Shown in pieces: positions 42,248 to 50,078 of a stretch of DNA of 64,000 nt; position 1 is the first letter of the stretch, and each line of letters begins with the position of its first letter. Under the pieces are notes generated by a model, which was not told the DNA's origin, did no database searches, and was given only the letters and a program-made list of their open reading frames with translations. Made by a program: the position numbers and the translations under genes. The DNA is taken from contig JAMPGY010000007.1 of the NCBI GenBank assembly GCA_023663705.1, forward strand, positions 31,919 through 95,918, written 5' to 3'. This stretch comes from Clostridium sp. Lineage in GTDB: Bacteria > Bacteroidota > Bacteroidia > Bacteroidales > Bacteroidaceae.

Positions 42248-43564
42248 ATGACACAGAAAGAATACTTCCCCGGCATAGGGAAAATCAAGTTTGAAGGCAA
42301 AGAGAGTAAAAACCCTATGGCGTATCGTTACTACGACGCCGAAAAGGTGGTGATGGGCAAAAAGATGAAAGACTGGCTGAAATTTGCCATGGCCTGGTGG
42401 CACACCCTCTGTGCCGAAGGCGGCGATCAGTTTGGCGGCCCCACCAAGACCTTCCCTTGGAACGAAGGCACGGACGCCCTCACCATTGCCCGCCAAAAAG
42501 CGGATGCCGGATTTGAAATCATGCAGAAACTGGGCATCGAATATTTCTGTTTCCACGATGTGGATCTTGTGTCGGAAGGCAATTCCATCGAGGAATACGA
42601 AGCCAACCTGAAAGAAATTGTGGCCTATCTGAAGGAGAAGATGCAGGCCACCGGCATCAAGCTGCTGTGGGGAACGGCCAATGTGTTCGGCCACAAGCGC
42701 TACATGAACGGAGCCGCCACCAATCCCGACTTCGATGTGGTGGCACGCGCTGCCGTGCAAATCAAGAACGCCATCGATGCCACCATTGCCTTGGGCGGTA
42801 CGAACTATGTGTTCTGGGGCGGACGAGAAGGTTACATGAGTCTGCTCAACACCGACATGAAGCGCGAGAAGGAACACCTGGCCCGCATGCTCACCGCCGC
42901 CCGCGACTATGCCCGCGCACAGGGATTCACCGGAACCTTCCTCATTGAGCCCAAGCCCATGGAACCCACCAAGCACCAATATGACGTGGACACAGAGACC
43001 GTAATCGGATTCCTGAAAACACACGGACTGGACAAGGATTTCAAGGTGAATATCGAGGTGAACCACGCCACACTAGCCGGACATACCTTCGAGCACGAAC
43101 TGGCCTGTGCCGTGGATGCCGGCATGCTGGGCTCCATCGATGTCAACCGGGGTGACTATCAGAACGGATGGGACACCGACCAGTTCCCCATCGACAACTT
43201 TGAACTCATACAGGCCATGATGCAGATTATCCGTAACGACGGACTGGGCAACGGCGGTACGAACTTCGATGCCAAAACACGCCGCAACTCCACCGATCCC
43301 GAAGACATCTTTCTGGCCCACATTGCCGGAATGGATGCCATGGCGCGTGCACTGGAGAATGCGGCTGAACTGCTTCAACACTCCCCCATCCGCCGGATGG
43401 TGACCGACCGCTACGCCAGTTTCGACCAGGGCAAGGGCAAGGAGTTTGAAGAGGGCAAGCTCTCGCTCGAAGACATTGCCGCCTATGCCCGCCAGAAGGG
43501 CGAACCGGCACAGACCAGCGGCAAGCAGGAACTCTACGAAGCCATCGTAAACATGTACTGCTGA
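42248..43564 (+). CDS. xylA: Xylose isomerase
   Basis: 438 residues, the class II length. It interconverts D-xylose and D-xylulose and needs two divalent metal ions. Motifs: [12 protein letters not shown] (catalytic His and Asp), [43 protein letters not shown] (metal ligand Glu and Lys), [17 protein letters not shown], and [20 protein letters not shown]. The enzyme is complete. It is the second gene of xylBA and is followed by the hairpin terminator at 43657-43699. Confidence 0.96.
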   Translation: MTQKEYFPGIGKIKFEGKESKNPMAYRYYDAEKVVMGKKMKDWLKFAMAWWHTLCAEGGDQFGGPTKTFPWNEGTDALTIARQKADAGFEIMQKLGIEYFCFHDVDLVSEGNSIEEYEANLKEIVAYLKEKMQATGIKLLWGTANVFGHKRYMNGAATNPDFDVVARAAVQIKNAIDATIALGGTNYVFWGGREGYMSLLNTDMKREKEHLARMLTAARDYARAQGFTGTFLIEPKPMEPTKHQYDVDTETVIGFLKTHGLDKDFKVNIEVNHATLAGHTFEHELACAVDAGMLGSIDVNRGDYQNGWDTDQFPIDNFELIQAMMQIIRNDGLGNGGTNFDAKTRRNSTDPEDIFLAHIAGMDAMARALENAAELLQHSPIRRMVTDRYASFDQGKGKEFEEGKLSLEDIAAYARQKGEPAQTSGKQELYEAIVNMYC

Positions 43565-43596
43565 GCATAAACATAGTGTATTATCTCCCAGGAGGG

Positions 43597-43755
43597 TGTG
43601 CCAAAACAAAAATGACTACTCCCAAAAGTTACAGATTATAACTATAATATTTAAAAGGGTCGTATCAAACTCTGTATTGAGTAATGATACGGTCCTTTCT
43701 TTAGTCTTTTAGGATGCTCAAATTTCAAACTATAAGTTTATTTTTCAAAAAATGA
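43597..43755 (+). repeat. Left copy of a diverged ~155-bp inverted repeat, with a fossil gene 3' end
   Basis: This stretch matches the reverse complement of about 45585-45740 at roughly three bases in four, including a TGAC-x-ACTCC-x-AAAAGTTACAGAT block, the hairpin and a CAAATTTCAAA block beyond it. Just before the stop at about 43612-43614 the plus strand reads EGVPKQK-stop, against EDVSKLK-stop at the end of the 135-residue membrane protein in the right copy. The left copy therefore looks like the leftover 3' end of a paralogue. Confidence 0.6.
43657..43699 (+). terminator. xylA terminator
   Basis: An imperfect 11-bp stem (43657-43667 with 43685-43695, two mismatches) is followed by TTTCTTT. 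Confidence 0.7.
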
Positions 43756-43775
43756 GTTTTGCTACACCCCATTTA

Positions 43776-43806
43776 TTGCAATAATGCAAATAAATAGGTA
43801 ATTTTG
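43776..43806 (+). promoter_or_regulatory. Promoter of the interrupted TPR-HTH gene
   Basis: TTG at 43776-43778, a 20-base spacer, and TAATTTTG at 43799-43806; the ATG is at 43827. Confidence 0.6.
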
Positions 43807-43826
43807 CATCAAAAAGAATAATTTTT

Positions 43827-45554
43827 ATGTTTAAGTTGATCATATCGATATTAACGTCTGTATTATTGCTTTCGTCGTGTTCAACTTCTGAATACTGTAG
43901 GGAACTAATAGAAATAGACAGTATTTCTTCTATGAATCCTCTAATGGCCATGCACATGCTCGATAGTCTAAAGACAGAAATGTTGTCCGCTCCCGAATAC
44001 GAACAGATGTATTATCGTTTGTTGTGTATCAAGGCATCCGACAAGGCCTATATTAAGCATACCTCAGAGAGCGATATCCTGCCACTCGTGGAATATTACG
44101 AGACAAAAGGGGACAAGCATTTGTTGGCCGAAGCCTATTACTATGCGGGAAGAACATATCTCTCTCTTAACGATTCCCCGCAGGCGTTGGATTTTTATCA
44201 GAAAGCTTTTGATGCATTAACAGACAAGAGTAATGAAAATTTAAAGGATATTTTATATTTTCAAATGGGGCGTTTATTCCTCAATCAGGCGCTTTATAGT
44301 AAAGCTGTGAATATGTATAAGTGTGCATACATAATTCAAAAGGAGAGAAAAGACACGCTGAATGCCATACGTGCGCTACGTGATATGGCTTATACCTATA
44401 ATAAAATGGAGATGAGCGACAGTAGTTTGAACTACTACCAACAGGCTTATCATTTGGCGGAATTAAAGAATGACAGCCATATGAAGATTAACGTGATGTC
44501 TCAGATGGCGTCTTATTATATAGGAAAAGGCGATTATGTGAAAGCTTGGTAATGTCTACAGCCTGGTTTGCAGGAAGGTTATAGTTTAGAACTAAGCCCT
44601 AATTATGTGATGGCCCTTAAAATAAGTCTGAATACAAAGCAATATGATGACGCCTTTTTTTATGCTTCAGAATTAATGAGTGTCGGAACAATATACGCCA
44701 AGCAGACAGCAAGCAGAAGCTTGACGGAGTTGTACCTCATAAAAAAGGATTATGAGAAGGCCATGGAATATCTCCGGATTTTCAATGAATATACTGATTC
44801 GGTGAAAAAGATTACTGCAACCGAATCGGTAAACCGGATGAATTCGCTCTATAATTACAATCTTCGTGAGAAGGAGAATCTAGTTCTTAAGGCGGAGATT
44901 TTAAGAAAGCAGTTTATTGCAACCCTGTCTGTAACGGTATTGTGTATCATGGTGATAGTTTTCATTGCATTTGTTACGAGAAACCGTCAGAAACAGAAAT
45001 TTCAGGCGGAGCGATTGAACCGGCTGAAAAAAGAGTTGTTCGAGCAAAGCGAGGAGTATGTGCGGAAGAACAACGAGAAACTGGAAGAACTGGAGGAAGA
45101 ATTGAAAAGGATGTCTCACGAGAACCTTCTGTTGATAGACCGGATAGAGGAACAGCGTGCCGATTTGATACTTGCCAACGAGATAGCCCTTAAGAAACAG
45201 GACCGGATGGAGTCAGCGCGGGTCAGAATCATGTCAACGGATATTTACCGTACCGTCCAAGATCATATACAGCACGACAAGGTAATCCTACCAATAGAAT
45301 GGGAGGAACTCGACCGTATGATAAATCAGGAGATTTCCGGTTTCCGGGATAACCTCTACAGCTACTACAATATCAGTTTGCACGAATACCACGTCTGCAT
45401 GCTCATCCGTCTGGATATATCGCCCAAGGACATGTCCGGTCTGTTGGGATGCACTCCGAGCGCCGTTTCGAAGGTCCGCAAGCGCCTGCAGGAAAAGTTC
45501 TTCAGTGATAGCGGAACAGCAAAAGATTTTGATAACTTTATCCATTCCCTTTGA
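43827..45554 (+). pseudogene. Lipoprotein-TPR-HTH regulator interrupted by one in-frame TAA
   Basis: One continuous frame of 575 codons is broken only by TAA at 44550-44552 (codon 242, reading YVKAW-stop-CLQPGLQEGYS). The first part has a lipoprotein signal (LLSSC, Cys18) and TPR-like helices. The second part has more TPR, a membrane helix (FIATLSVTVLCIMVIVFIAFV), a long coiled coil and a C-terminal HTH (LDISPKDMSGLLGCTPSAVSKVRKRL). As it stands, the sensor is cut off from its DNA-binding tail. The rest of the frame is well kept, so the lesion is recent, or the stop is a sequencing error or is read through. It has the same architecture as the intact gene at 4313-5578. Confidence 0.8.
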
Positions 45555-45584
45555 CGGAATGCGGATGTGGGTATTTCAAAAATC

Positions 45585-45740
45585 TGTTTTTGAAAATATG
45601 AACTTGTAATTTGAAATTTGTTCATCTTAAAAAGATTATAAAAAGTGTCGTATCAAATTCTGCACTGAAAATGATACGACACTTTTAAGTGTTATAATTA
45701 CTATCTGTAACTTTTTGGAGTTGTCATTTTAGTTTTGACA
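45585..45740 (-). repeat. Right copy of the diverged ~155-bp inverted repeat
   Basis: This is the inverted counterpart of 43597-43755. It spans the 3' end of the 135-residue membrane protein gene, the bidirectional hairpin and part of the 3' flank of the TPR-HTH gene. Confidence 0.6.
45641..45686. terminator. Convergent hairpin terminator
   Basis: A perfect 15-bp stem (45641-45655 with 45672-45686) with A/T-rich edges lies between the TPR-HTH gene and the opposing membrane protein gene. Confidence 0.85.
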
Positions 45741-46131
45741 CGTCTTCCTTACTTGATTGGATGGATATCCGGCTATTACTCGATTTAAGCAGATGCAGGA
45801 TATATCCCATGCCGGCCAGAGTAATGACCGAAGATACAGCTAAGATTAGGATGAGTTTAGCTGGAAGGTCTGTGTGCCCCGTGGCGGAAGTGGCAATGAG
45901 CGTCAGCATGGCTGTCAGACAAAGCGTCTCTGCCAGCAGTACTCCGCGCAGTAGGCTGCGTTTCCGTCCCGTTCCCGTTTGTGGATCTTTCAGACAGTTG
46001 CCTAAATAGCTCCCTATCATGCCGGTCGTGAACACCAGTCCGCCCGTAATAAAACGTTGATTTTCTATTGCCAGACCATATAGGGTAGCAATAAGACCAC
46101 AGATAAAGAGTGTGATAACAGTTTTTTTCAT
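45724..46131 (-). CDS. Small four-helix membrane protein of unknown function
   Basis: 135 residues starting MKKTVITLFICG at 46131; the frame is open upstream but only overlaps the preceding gene. Four hydrophobic stretches are visible (about 3-22, 26-47, 62-85, 90-115), with a short charged tail (SKEDVSKLK). I do not recognise a family. Its start overlaps the stop of the upstream lipoprotein gene in an ATGA, so the two are translated together. By context it could be a partner, transporter or immunity-type protein for that lipoprotein, but nothing in its own sequence proves this. AT-rich, unlike the flanking housekeeping genes. Confidence 0.65.
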   Translation of the reverse strand: MKKTVITLFICGLIATLYGLAIENQRFITGGLVFTTGMIGSYLGNCLKDPQTGTGRKRSLLRGVLLAETLCLTAMLTLIATSATGHTDLPAKLILILAVSSVITLAGMGYILHLLKSSNSRISIQSSKEDVSKLK

Positions 46132-46733
46132 AATCCGCTGCATATTTGGATTGCCGCACATGAGAATGCAACACTTACGGCGACAGAGGCTCCCATGGAT
46201 ATCATGCCAACAGGAACACTCCAAACCAAATTGGCGCCTAACAATCCCAAATTACACCCCCAATTTGCAACCGATACTCGTGGAATAATGTCATTGTCAT
46301 AGACCTCGGTAATGCTAAATAGTGTAGTATTGGGGTCATATTTCCCCTTCATGATAGGTTCGTTAAATTCATTATACGCAACGTACGATATACCATCTTC
46401 TGATTCTGTATTGTCTAATTTTACATTCAGACAAAAGGCTATCTCGTCTTTGTCGTTGAGTACATTAACGAGTGCTTCCCTGTTGGTGTCATCAAGATAA
46501 ATATCAGAGACCAAAGAGGATGACTTGGAGGTGCAATGATAACCTTCTGTGAATTTTTTATCGGTTAATGCACTCCTTGTTGAAGGGGTGATAGGCGTTA
46601 TATCAATAACTTTTGAGCTTTTGCTTGCTTCTGTTGCTTCTATTTCATTATTGCATGAAATAGTTGTAAAAGTACACCCAAAGACACTTAGGCATATAGA
46701 TGCTTTAATTAAAAACTTGTGTAATGCTTTCAT
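46128..46733 (-). CDS. Putative lipoprotein with hydrophobic bacteriocin-like C-terminus
   Basis: 201 residues. The N-terminal signal offers two lipobox-like cysteines, Cys20 (SVFGC) and Cys27 (TTISC); the latter is followed by NNEIEATEA, an acidic start common in surface lipoproteins. The middle is polar. The last 47 or so residues (from VANWGCNLGLLGANLVW on) are rich in Gly, Ala, Ser and Val with three cysteines and would insert in a membrane. That tail resembles class II bacteriocins in composition only. I recognise no family. A clean promoter (-33 TTG 46842-46844, -7 TAATTTTG 46814-46821) and a TTGTCAA array lie upstream. Confidence 0.65.
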   Translation of the reverse strand: MKALHKFLIKASICLSVFGCTFTTISCNNEIEATEASKSSKVIDITPITPSTRSALTDKKFTEGYHCTSKSSSLVSDIYLDDTNREALVNVLNDKDEIAFCLNVKLDNTESEDGISYVAYNEFNEPIMKGKYDPNTTLFSITEVYDNDIIPRVSVANWGCNLGLLGANLVWSVPVGMISMGASVAVSVAFSCAAIQICSGL

Positions 46734-46813
46734 TTCTGTTTTAATTTTTTAGTTGATAATTTTTTTTCCCGGAGATACTGCGCAATATGTTTTCGGGTGT
46801 GGAATTCCGTACA

Positions 46814-46844
46814 CAAAATTATGGAATATTTTGTATTTGTACAA
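46814..46844 (-). promoter_or_regulatory. Promoter of the lipoprotein-membrane protein pair
   Basis: Reverse strand: TTG at 46842-46844, a 20-base spacer, TAATTTTG at 46814-46821; the leader to the ATG at 46733 is about 77 bases. Confidence 0.6.
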
Positions 46845-46868
46845 CTCGTCTTGCTGTTTGTTAATCAA

Positions 46869-46897
46869 TTGTCAATTGTTCGTCAATCGATTGTCAA
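46869..46897 (-). promoter_or_regulatory. Three TTGACAA-type heptamers phased at 11 bases
   Basis: Plus-strand TTGTCAA, TCGTCAA and TTGTCAA start at 46869, 46880 and 46891, exactly one helical turn apart. They lie 24-53 bases upstream of the -33 box of the lipoprotein promoter, a normal place for an activator. Confidence 0.6.
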
Positions 46898-46983
46898 TTG
46901 GTAGCCTGTTGATTGGGTTCTGTGCGGATGTTTCGCTACAGCAATATATGCACACGCACTTGGTTTACTCATTATTTATTCAT

Positions 46984-47322
46984 TCATTCATCCAGCCTAC
47001 TCGTCTTCTCGGACCGGCTATGAGAATCAAAAAGCAACCACAATGTAACCACAGAAACAATAAACATGTATTCGGGCGTGTAACCTCCGAGTACATTGTC
47101 AAGAGCGAGAACCACCAAAACAACAGCATTCTGAGTGTCTGTGGGGAGATTTTTATGGATGCCTCCCTTTCTTCTATCCAAGTATATGCAAAACAATGTT
47201 GCAATGATATAACCGATACCCAATACAATGGCCGTTATCCAACCCTCTTCCTTAGTATTGGCTGAGATAAACAACCACAACAGGAGCATACCGCCCCAAA
47301 TACATTCTTTAATATATGTCAT
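46984..47322 (-). CDS. Small membrane protein of unknown function
   Basis: 112 residues with three to four hydrophobic helices (about 8-20, 28-47, 64-80, 86-100) and a charged C-terminal tail rich in Ser, Arg and Glu. No family is recognised. It follows the DUF3244 gene after 39 bases on the same strand and is probably co-transcribed. Its codon use is AT-leaning, like the rest of this island. It may be a membrane partner of the secreted DUF3244 protein, but this rests on position alone. Confidence 0.6.
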   Translation of the reverse strand: MTYIKECIWGGMLLLWLFISANTKEEGWITAIVLGIGYIIATLFCIYLDRRKGGIHKNLPTDTQNAVVLVVLALDNVLGGYTPEYMFIVSVVTLWLLFDSHSRSEKTSRLDE

Positions 47323-47361
47323 AATACGTAACTTTAAATATTAATAAATACTGTTATGATT

Positions 47362-47715
47362 CTACTCCTCAAAATACCCGTACAAACGTTTATCGTCATA
47401 GTAGACCTCCACGCTTGATTTACCAGCAAGCTGTTCTTTTGCTATATTTAATTCTGTTTCATTCGGAGTGATTACAATTTGCTCCTGATGAATGACCCTA
47501 CCACTGCCGTCTCTGACCACTACCGTTGCACTGTAGATTAGGGTATCAGCGAAAATTGAAACTGTGTTATCATCATAGTTTACAACAGGAGTTTCATAAT
47601 AACGTTCATCTTCTGTTAAATCATCATTATGTAATGTTACCGTTCTTTTTTGTGCATATATTCCCATGCAGAACATCATAACCATTGAACTTAATACAAA
47701 AAATTTTTTCTTCAT
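47362..47715 (-). CDS. DUF3244 secreted protein
   Basis: 117 residues. A signal peptide is cleaved after about residue 21 (MGIYAQ). The remainder is a small beta-sandwich-like domain with alternating hydrophobic strands (NTVSIFADTLIYSATVVVRDGSGRVIHQEQIVI, read as separate strands) ending KRLYGYFEE. This matches the DUF3244 family of secreted Bacteroides proteins, of unknown role and often found near lipoprotein-TPR-HTH regulators. The -7 box TACTTTTG is at 47753-47760 and a TTGACAA array begins 33 bases upstream of it. The -33 position is poor, which would suit an activated promoter. Confidence 0.78.
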   Translation of the reverse strand: MKKKFFVLSSMVMMFCMGIYAQKRTVTLHNDDLTEDERYYETPVVNYDDNTVSIFADTLIYSATVVVRDGSGRVIHQEQIVITPNETELNIAKEQLAGKSSVEVYYDDKRLYGYFEE

Positions 47716-47752
47716 CTCTTTTACATTTTATCGTTATTATTGAAATCCGATG

Positions 47753-47760
47753 CAAAAGTA
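47753..47760 (-). promoter_or_regulatory. -7 box of the DUF3244 operon
   Basis: TACTTTTG on the reverse strand, 37 bases before the ATG at 47715; no TTG is found at a 20-base spacing. Confidence 0.55.
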
Positions 47761-47792
47761 TGAAGAAGGGATAAGGCTATAAAACAATGCCG

Positions 47793-47850
47793 TTGACAAA
47801 CCGTTGACAACTAAAAAACGGGTTGACAAGCAATTGACAACCCGTTAACA
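47793..47850 (+). promoter_or_regulatory. Array of TTGACAA heptamers phased at 11 bases
   Basis: TTGACAA starts at 47793, 47804, 47823 and 47834, with a TTAACAT variant at 47845. Steps are 11, 19, 11 and 11 bases. The array sits directly upstream of the DUF3244 promoter and shares its heptamer and phasing with the array at 46869-46897. Confidence 0.6.
47811..47847 (-). terminator. Terminator of the S41 protease gene
   Basis: The inverted arms 47818-47826 and 47839-47847 (AACGGGTTG/CAACCCGTT, extendable with one mismatch) are followed on the reverse strand by TTTTTT. It overlaps part of the TTGACAA array. Confidence 0.65.
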
Positions 47851-47906
47851 TAAAAGTGATATACAAACAATTACACAGACACCCTATAACCAGAAAGCAC
47901 ATCCGA

Positions 47907-49520
47907 TTATTCGTCTGCCGCGATTATCTCCAACGCTTTCTGCACGATGGGATTGGTCTCGTTCATTATTTCAAAGTATTCGGACAAGTCCCAAAGATCA
48001 CGCGCCACGAGAGCTTTCAGATGCTGACGGATGCGGGGCAGGGAACGCAGACGTTCGTCTTCGTCGGCCGGTTTCACCTTGGCCTTTTCGGCTTCAGCCT
48101 CCAGCAAGCGGATAACCTCATCGGGCACTTCATAACCGGCCTTGAAGTCGGCAAACGTAGAGTAAGCCGAGCGCAGGCGATTGCGGTTTTTGTCGATATA
48201 CTTGAGATTGGTGTTGATGATCACGCTCTTGGCCATCAGTTCGCGATGATATTTGGTGTAGGCATTCGTATCCAGCGGCACAAAATAATCGGGCATGATG
48301 CCACCACCGCCATACACAGTGCGTCCCTTACGCAATGTTTTGAAACGCAGAGAATCAGGAAAATGGATGCTGTCGGCATGAATCAGTTCGCCCCGATTGA
48401 ACCGATCCACCACATCCTGTCCGTATTTCTCGTTGTTCCCCTTTTCGTAAGGTTTCTGTATGCTACGTCCCGAGGGAGTGTAGTAGCGGGCTGTGGTGAG
48501 ACGTATCATAGATCCGTCGGGCAGATCCACCGGACGTTGCACCAGTCCCTTGCCAAACGTGCGGCGCCCCACCACCACACCTCTGTCCTGATCCTGTATG
48601 GCACCGGACAGTATCTCCGAAGCCGAAGCCGAATACTCATCCACCAGCACCACCAGTTTACCGTCCAAGAAGGATCCTGATCCTTTGGCTCTCTCCTCAT
48701 GATAAGGCACACGTCTGCCTTGCGTGTATACAATCAGATCCCCTTCGGCCAAAAACTCATTGGCCAGCGATACGGCGATATCCAGATAACCGCCTCCGTT
48801 CTGCTGCAGATCCAATATGAGATGCCTCATGCCGGATTCTTTCAGACGATCCATGGCCTCACGCACCTCCCGATAAGTGGTACGGCCAAAACTGCCAAAA
48901 CGTATCAGTCCCACTCCAGGCGCAGCCATATAGGCGGCCTCGAGCGAGGTGACAGGTATTTTGTCGCGCTTCACCGCAAAAGCGAGTGTACCGTCCACCC
49001 CAGCCCGCAGAATGCCCAAATTGACCACCGATCCCTTGGGACCACGAAGCCGGCGCATGATTTCCTCACGTTTCATCTTCACACCGGCAATGGCCGTGTC
49101 GTTTACACTTACAATACGGTCACCGGCCAGGATACCCACCCGTTCGGACGGTCCCTTGCTCACCGGCTGAATCACCACCAGTGTGTCCTCAAGCATATTG
49201 AACTGCACGCCGATGCCCTCAAAGTTACCTTCCAACGGTTCATTCAGGCTCTTGGTATCCTTGGCATTGGTGTAGGTGGAATGGGGATCAAGTTTGCTGA
49301 GCATGCCCACAATGGCATCCTCGGCCAACTTCTCGAAGTTCACCGTATCCACATACAGATTACCCACAGCCAAATGAGCCATCATTAACTTGCGGAATGA
49401 ATTTTCCATCTGCTTGTCCACACTCTGCTGTGCCCATGCACCGGAAACAACAAAAATCCCCCAAAGCACCGGAAACAACCATTTCGGCCACTTGTATCCG
49501 ACGAAGTTCAATCTCTTCAT
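47907..49520 (-). CDS. S41 C-terminal processing peptidase with PDZ domain
   Basis: 537 residues. A signal segment ends near residue 30 (VVSGAWAQ). The order is an N-terminal helical part, a PDZ domain (about 95-185: EGIGVQFNMLEDTLVVIQPV...GILAGDRIVSVND) and the S41 tail-specific protease domain, with catalytic Ser in YSASASEILSGAIQDQ and Lys in GRRTFGKGLVQ. It is a periplasmic protease of the CtpA type. It is the last gene after coaD, which lies 26 bases upstream, and parE; a terminator follows at 47811-47847. Confidence 0.93.
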   Translation of the reverse strand: MKRLNFVGYKWPKWLFPVLWGIFVVSGAWAQQSVDKQMENSFRKLMMAHLAVGNLYVDTVNFEKLAEDAIVGMLSKLDPHSTYTNAKDTKSLNEPLEGNFEGIGVQFNMLEDTLVVIQPVSKGPSERVGILAGDRIVSVNDTAIAGVKMKREEIMRRLRGPKGSVVNLGILRAGVDGTLAFAVKRDKIPVTSLEAAYMAAPGVGLIRFGSFGRTTYREVREAMDRLKESGMRHLILDLQQNGGGYLDIAVSLANEFLAEGDLIVYTQGRRVPYHEERAKGSGSFLDGKLVVLVDEYSASASEILSGAIQDQDRGVVVGRRTFGKGLVQRPVDLPDGSMIRLTTARYYTPSGRSIQKPYEKGNNEKYGQDVVDRFNRGELIHADSIHFPDSLRFKTLRKGRTVYGGGGIMPDYFVPLDTNAYTKYHRELMAKSVIINTNLKYIDKNRNRLRSAYSTFADFKAGYEVPDEVIRLLEAEAEKAKVKPADEDERLRSLPRIRQHLKALVARDLWDLSEYFEIMNETNPIVQKALEIIAADE

Positions 49521-49546
49521 ATTATTCTGTTATTACAAATCTTTAC

Positions 49547-50014
49547 TCAAAACTCTCCGGTGGGCAAGAACTCACTTACATCCGCTCCATAATGCCGGAG
49601 CTCACGCACAACGGAAGAACTGACACAAGCCAGCGAAGGCTCGGTGAACAGCACCACCGTCTCGATACCGGACAGTCTCCGATTGACATCGGCCATATTC
49701 TGCTCGTATTCAAAGTCTCGCCACGACCGCACACCCCGCAACACAAACAACGCTCCTTGACGGGCGGCAAAGTCGGTTGTCAGTCCGCTGTAAGACTCCA
49801 CCGAAACACGGTCTTCCGCAGCATAAAGCTTGCGCAATTCATCCACACGCTCTTCCACCGAAGAGAGACAATGCTTGTCAACGTTATACCCTATGCCGAT
49901 GACCACACGGTCGAACAGTTGCAGTCCACGCTTCACAATAGACTCGTGCCCCCGTGTGAAAGGATCAAAACTACCCGGAAAAACCGCTATACGAGATTCT
50001 AATTCACCATTCAT
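49547..50014 (-). CDS. coaD: Phosphopantetheine adenylyltransferase
   Basis: 155 residues. It adenylates 4'-phosphopantetheine to dephospho-CoA. The nucleotidyltransferase motif is FPGSFDPFTRGHESIV (the T/H-x-G-H loop is TRGH), and LRGVRSWRDFEYEQNMADVNR and the C-terminal SSSVVREL signature are present. Length is normal. It lies between parE (64 bases upstream) and the S41 protease on the same strand. Confidence 0.96.
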   Translation of the reverse strand: MNGELESRIAVFPGSFDPFTRGHESIVKRGLQLFDRVVIGIGYNVDKHCLSSVEERVDELRKLYAAEDRVSVESYSGLTTDFAARQGALFVLRGVRSWRDFEYEQNMADVNRRLSGIETVVLFTEPSLACVSSSVVRELRHYGADVSEFLPTGEF

Positions 50015-50078
50015 AATGCGTAATTGAGAAATGAAACGGAGACGTCACCTTACTGTGGCGTCAAAGATGACTTTTCGG

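Noticed and set aside
43565..43826. Xylose transporter or further xyl gene after xylA
   Set aside because: No open frame of useful size; the stretch holds only the terminator, the inverted repeat and the next promoter.
44568..45554. Independent gene for the second half of the TPR-HTH regulator
   Set aside because: It is in the same frame as the first half, begins with a TTG inside a TPR helix and has no promoter or ribosome-binding site; a single broken gene explains it better.
46753..47265. 170-codon plus-strand frame in the small-protein island
   Set aside because: Antisense to the 112-residue membrane protein and to the TTGTCAA array; no start context or family features.
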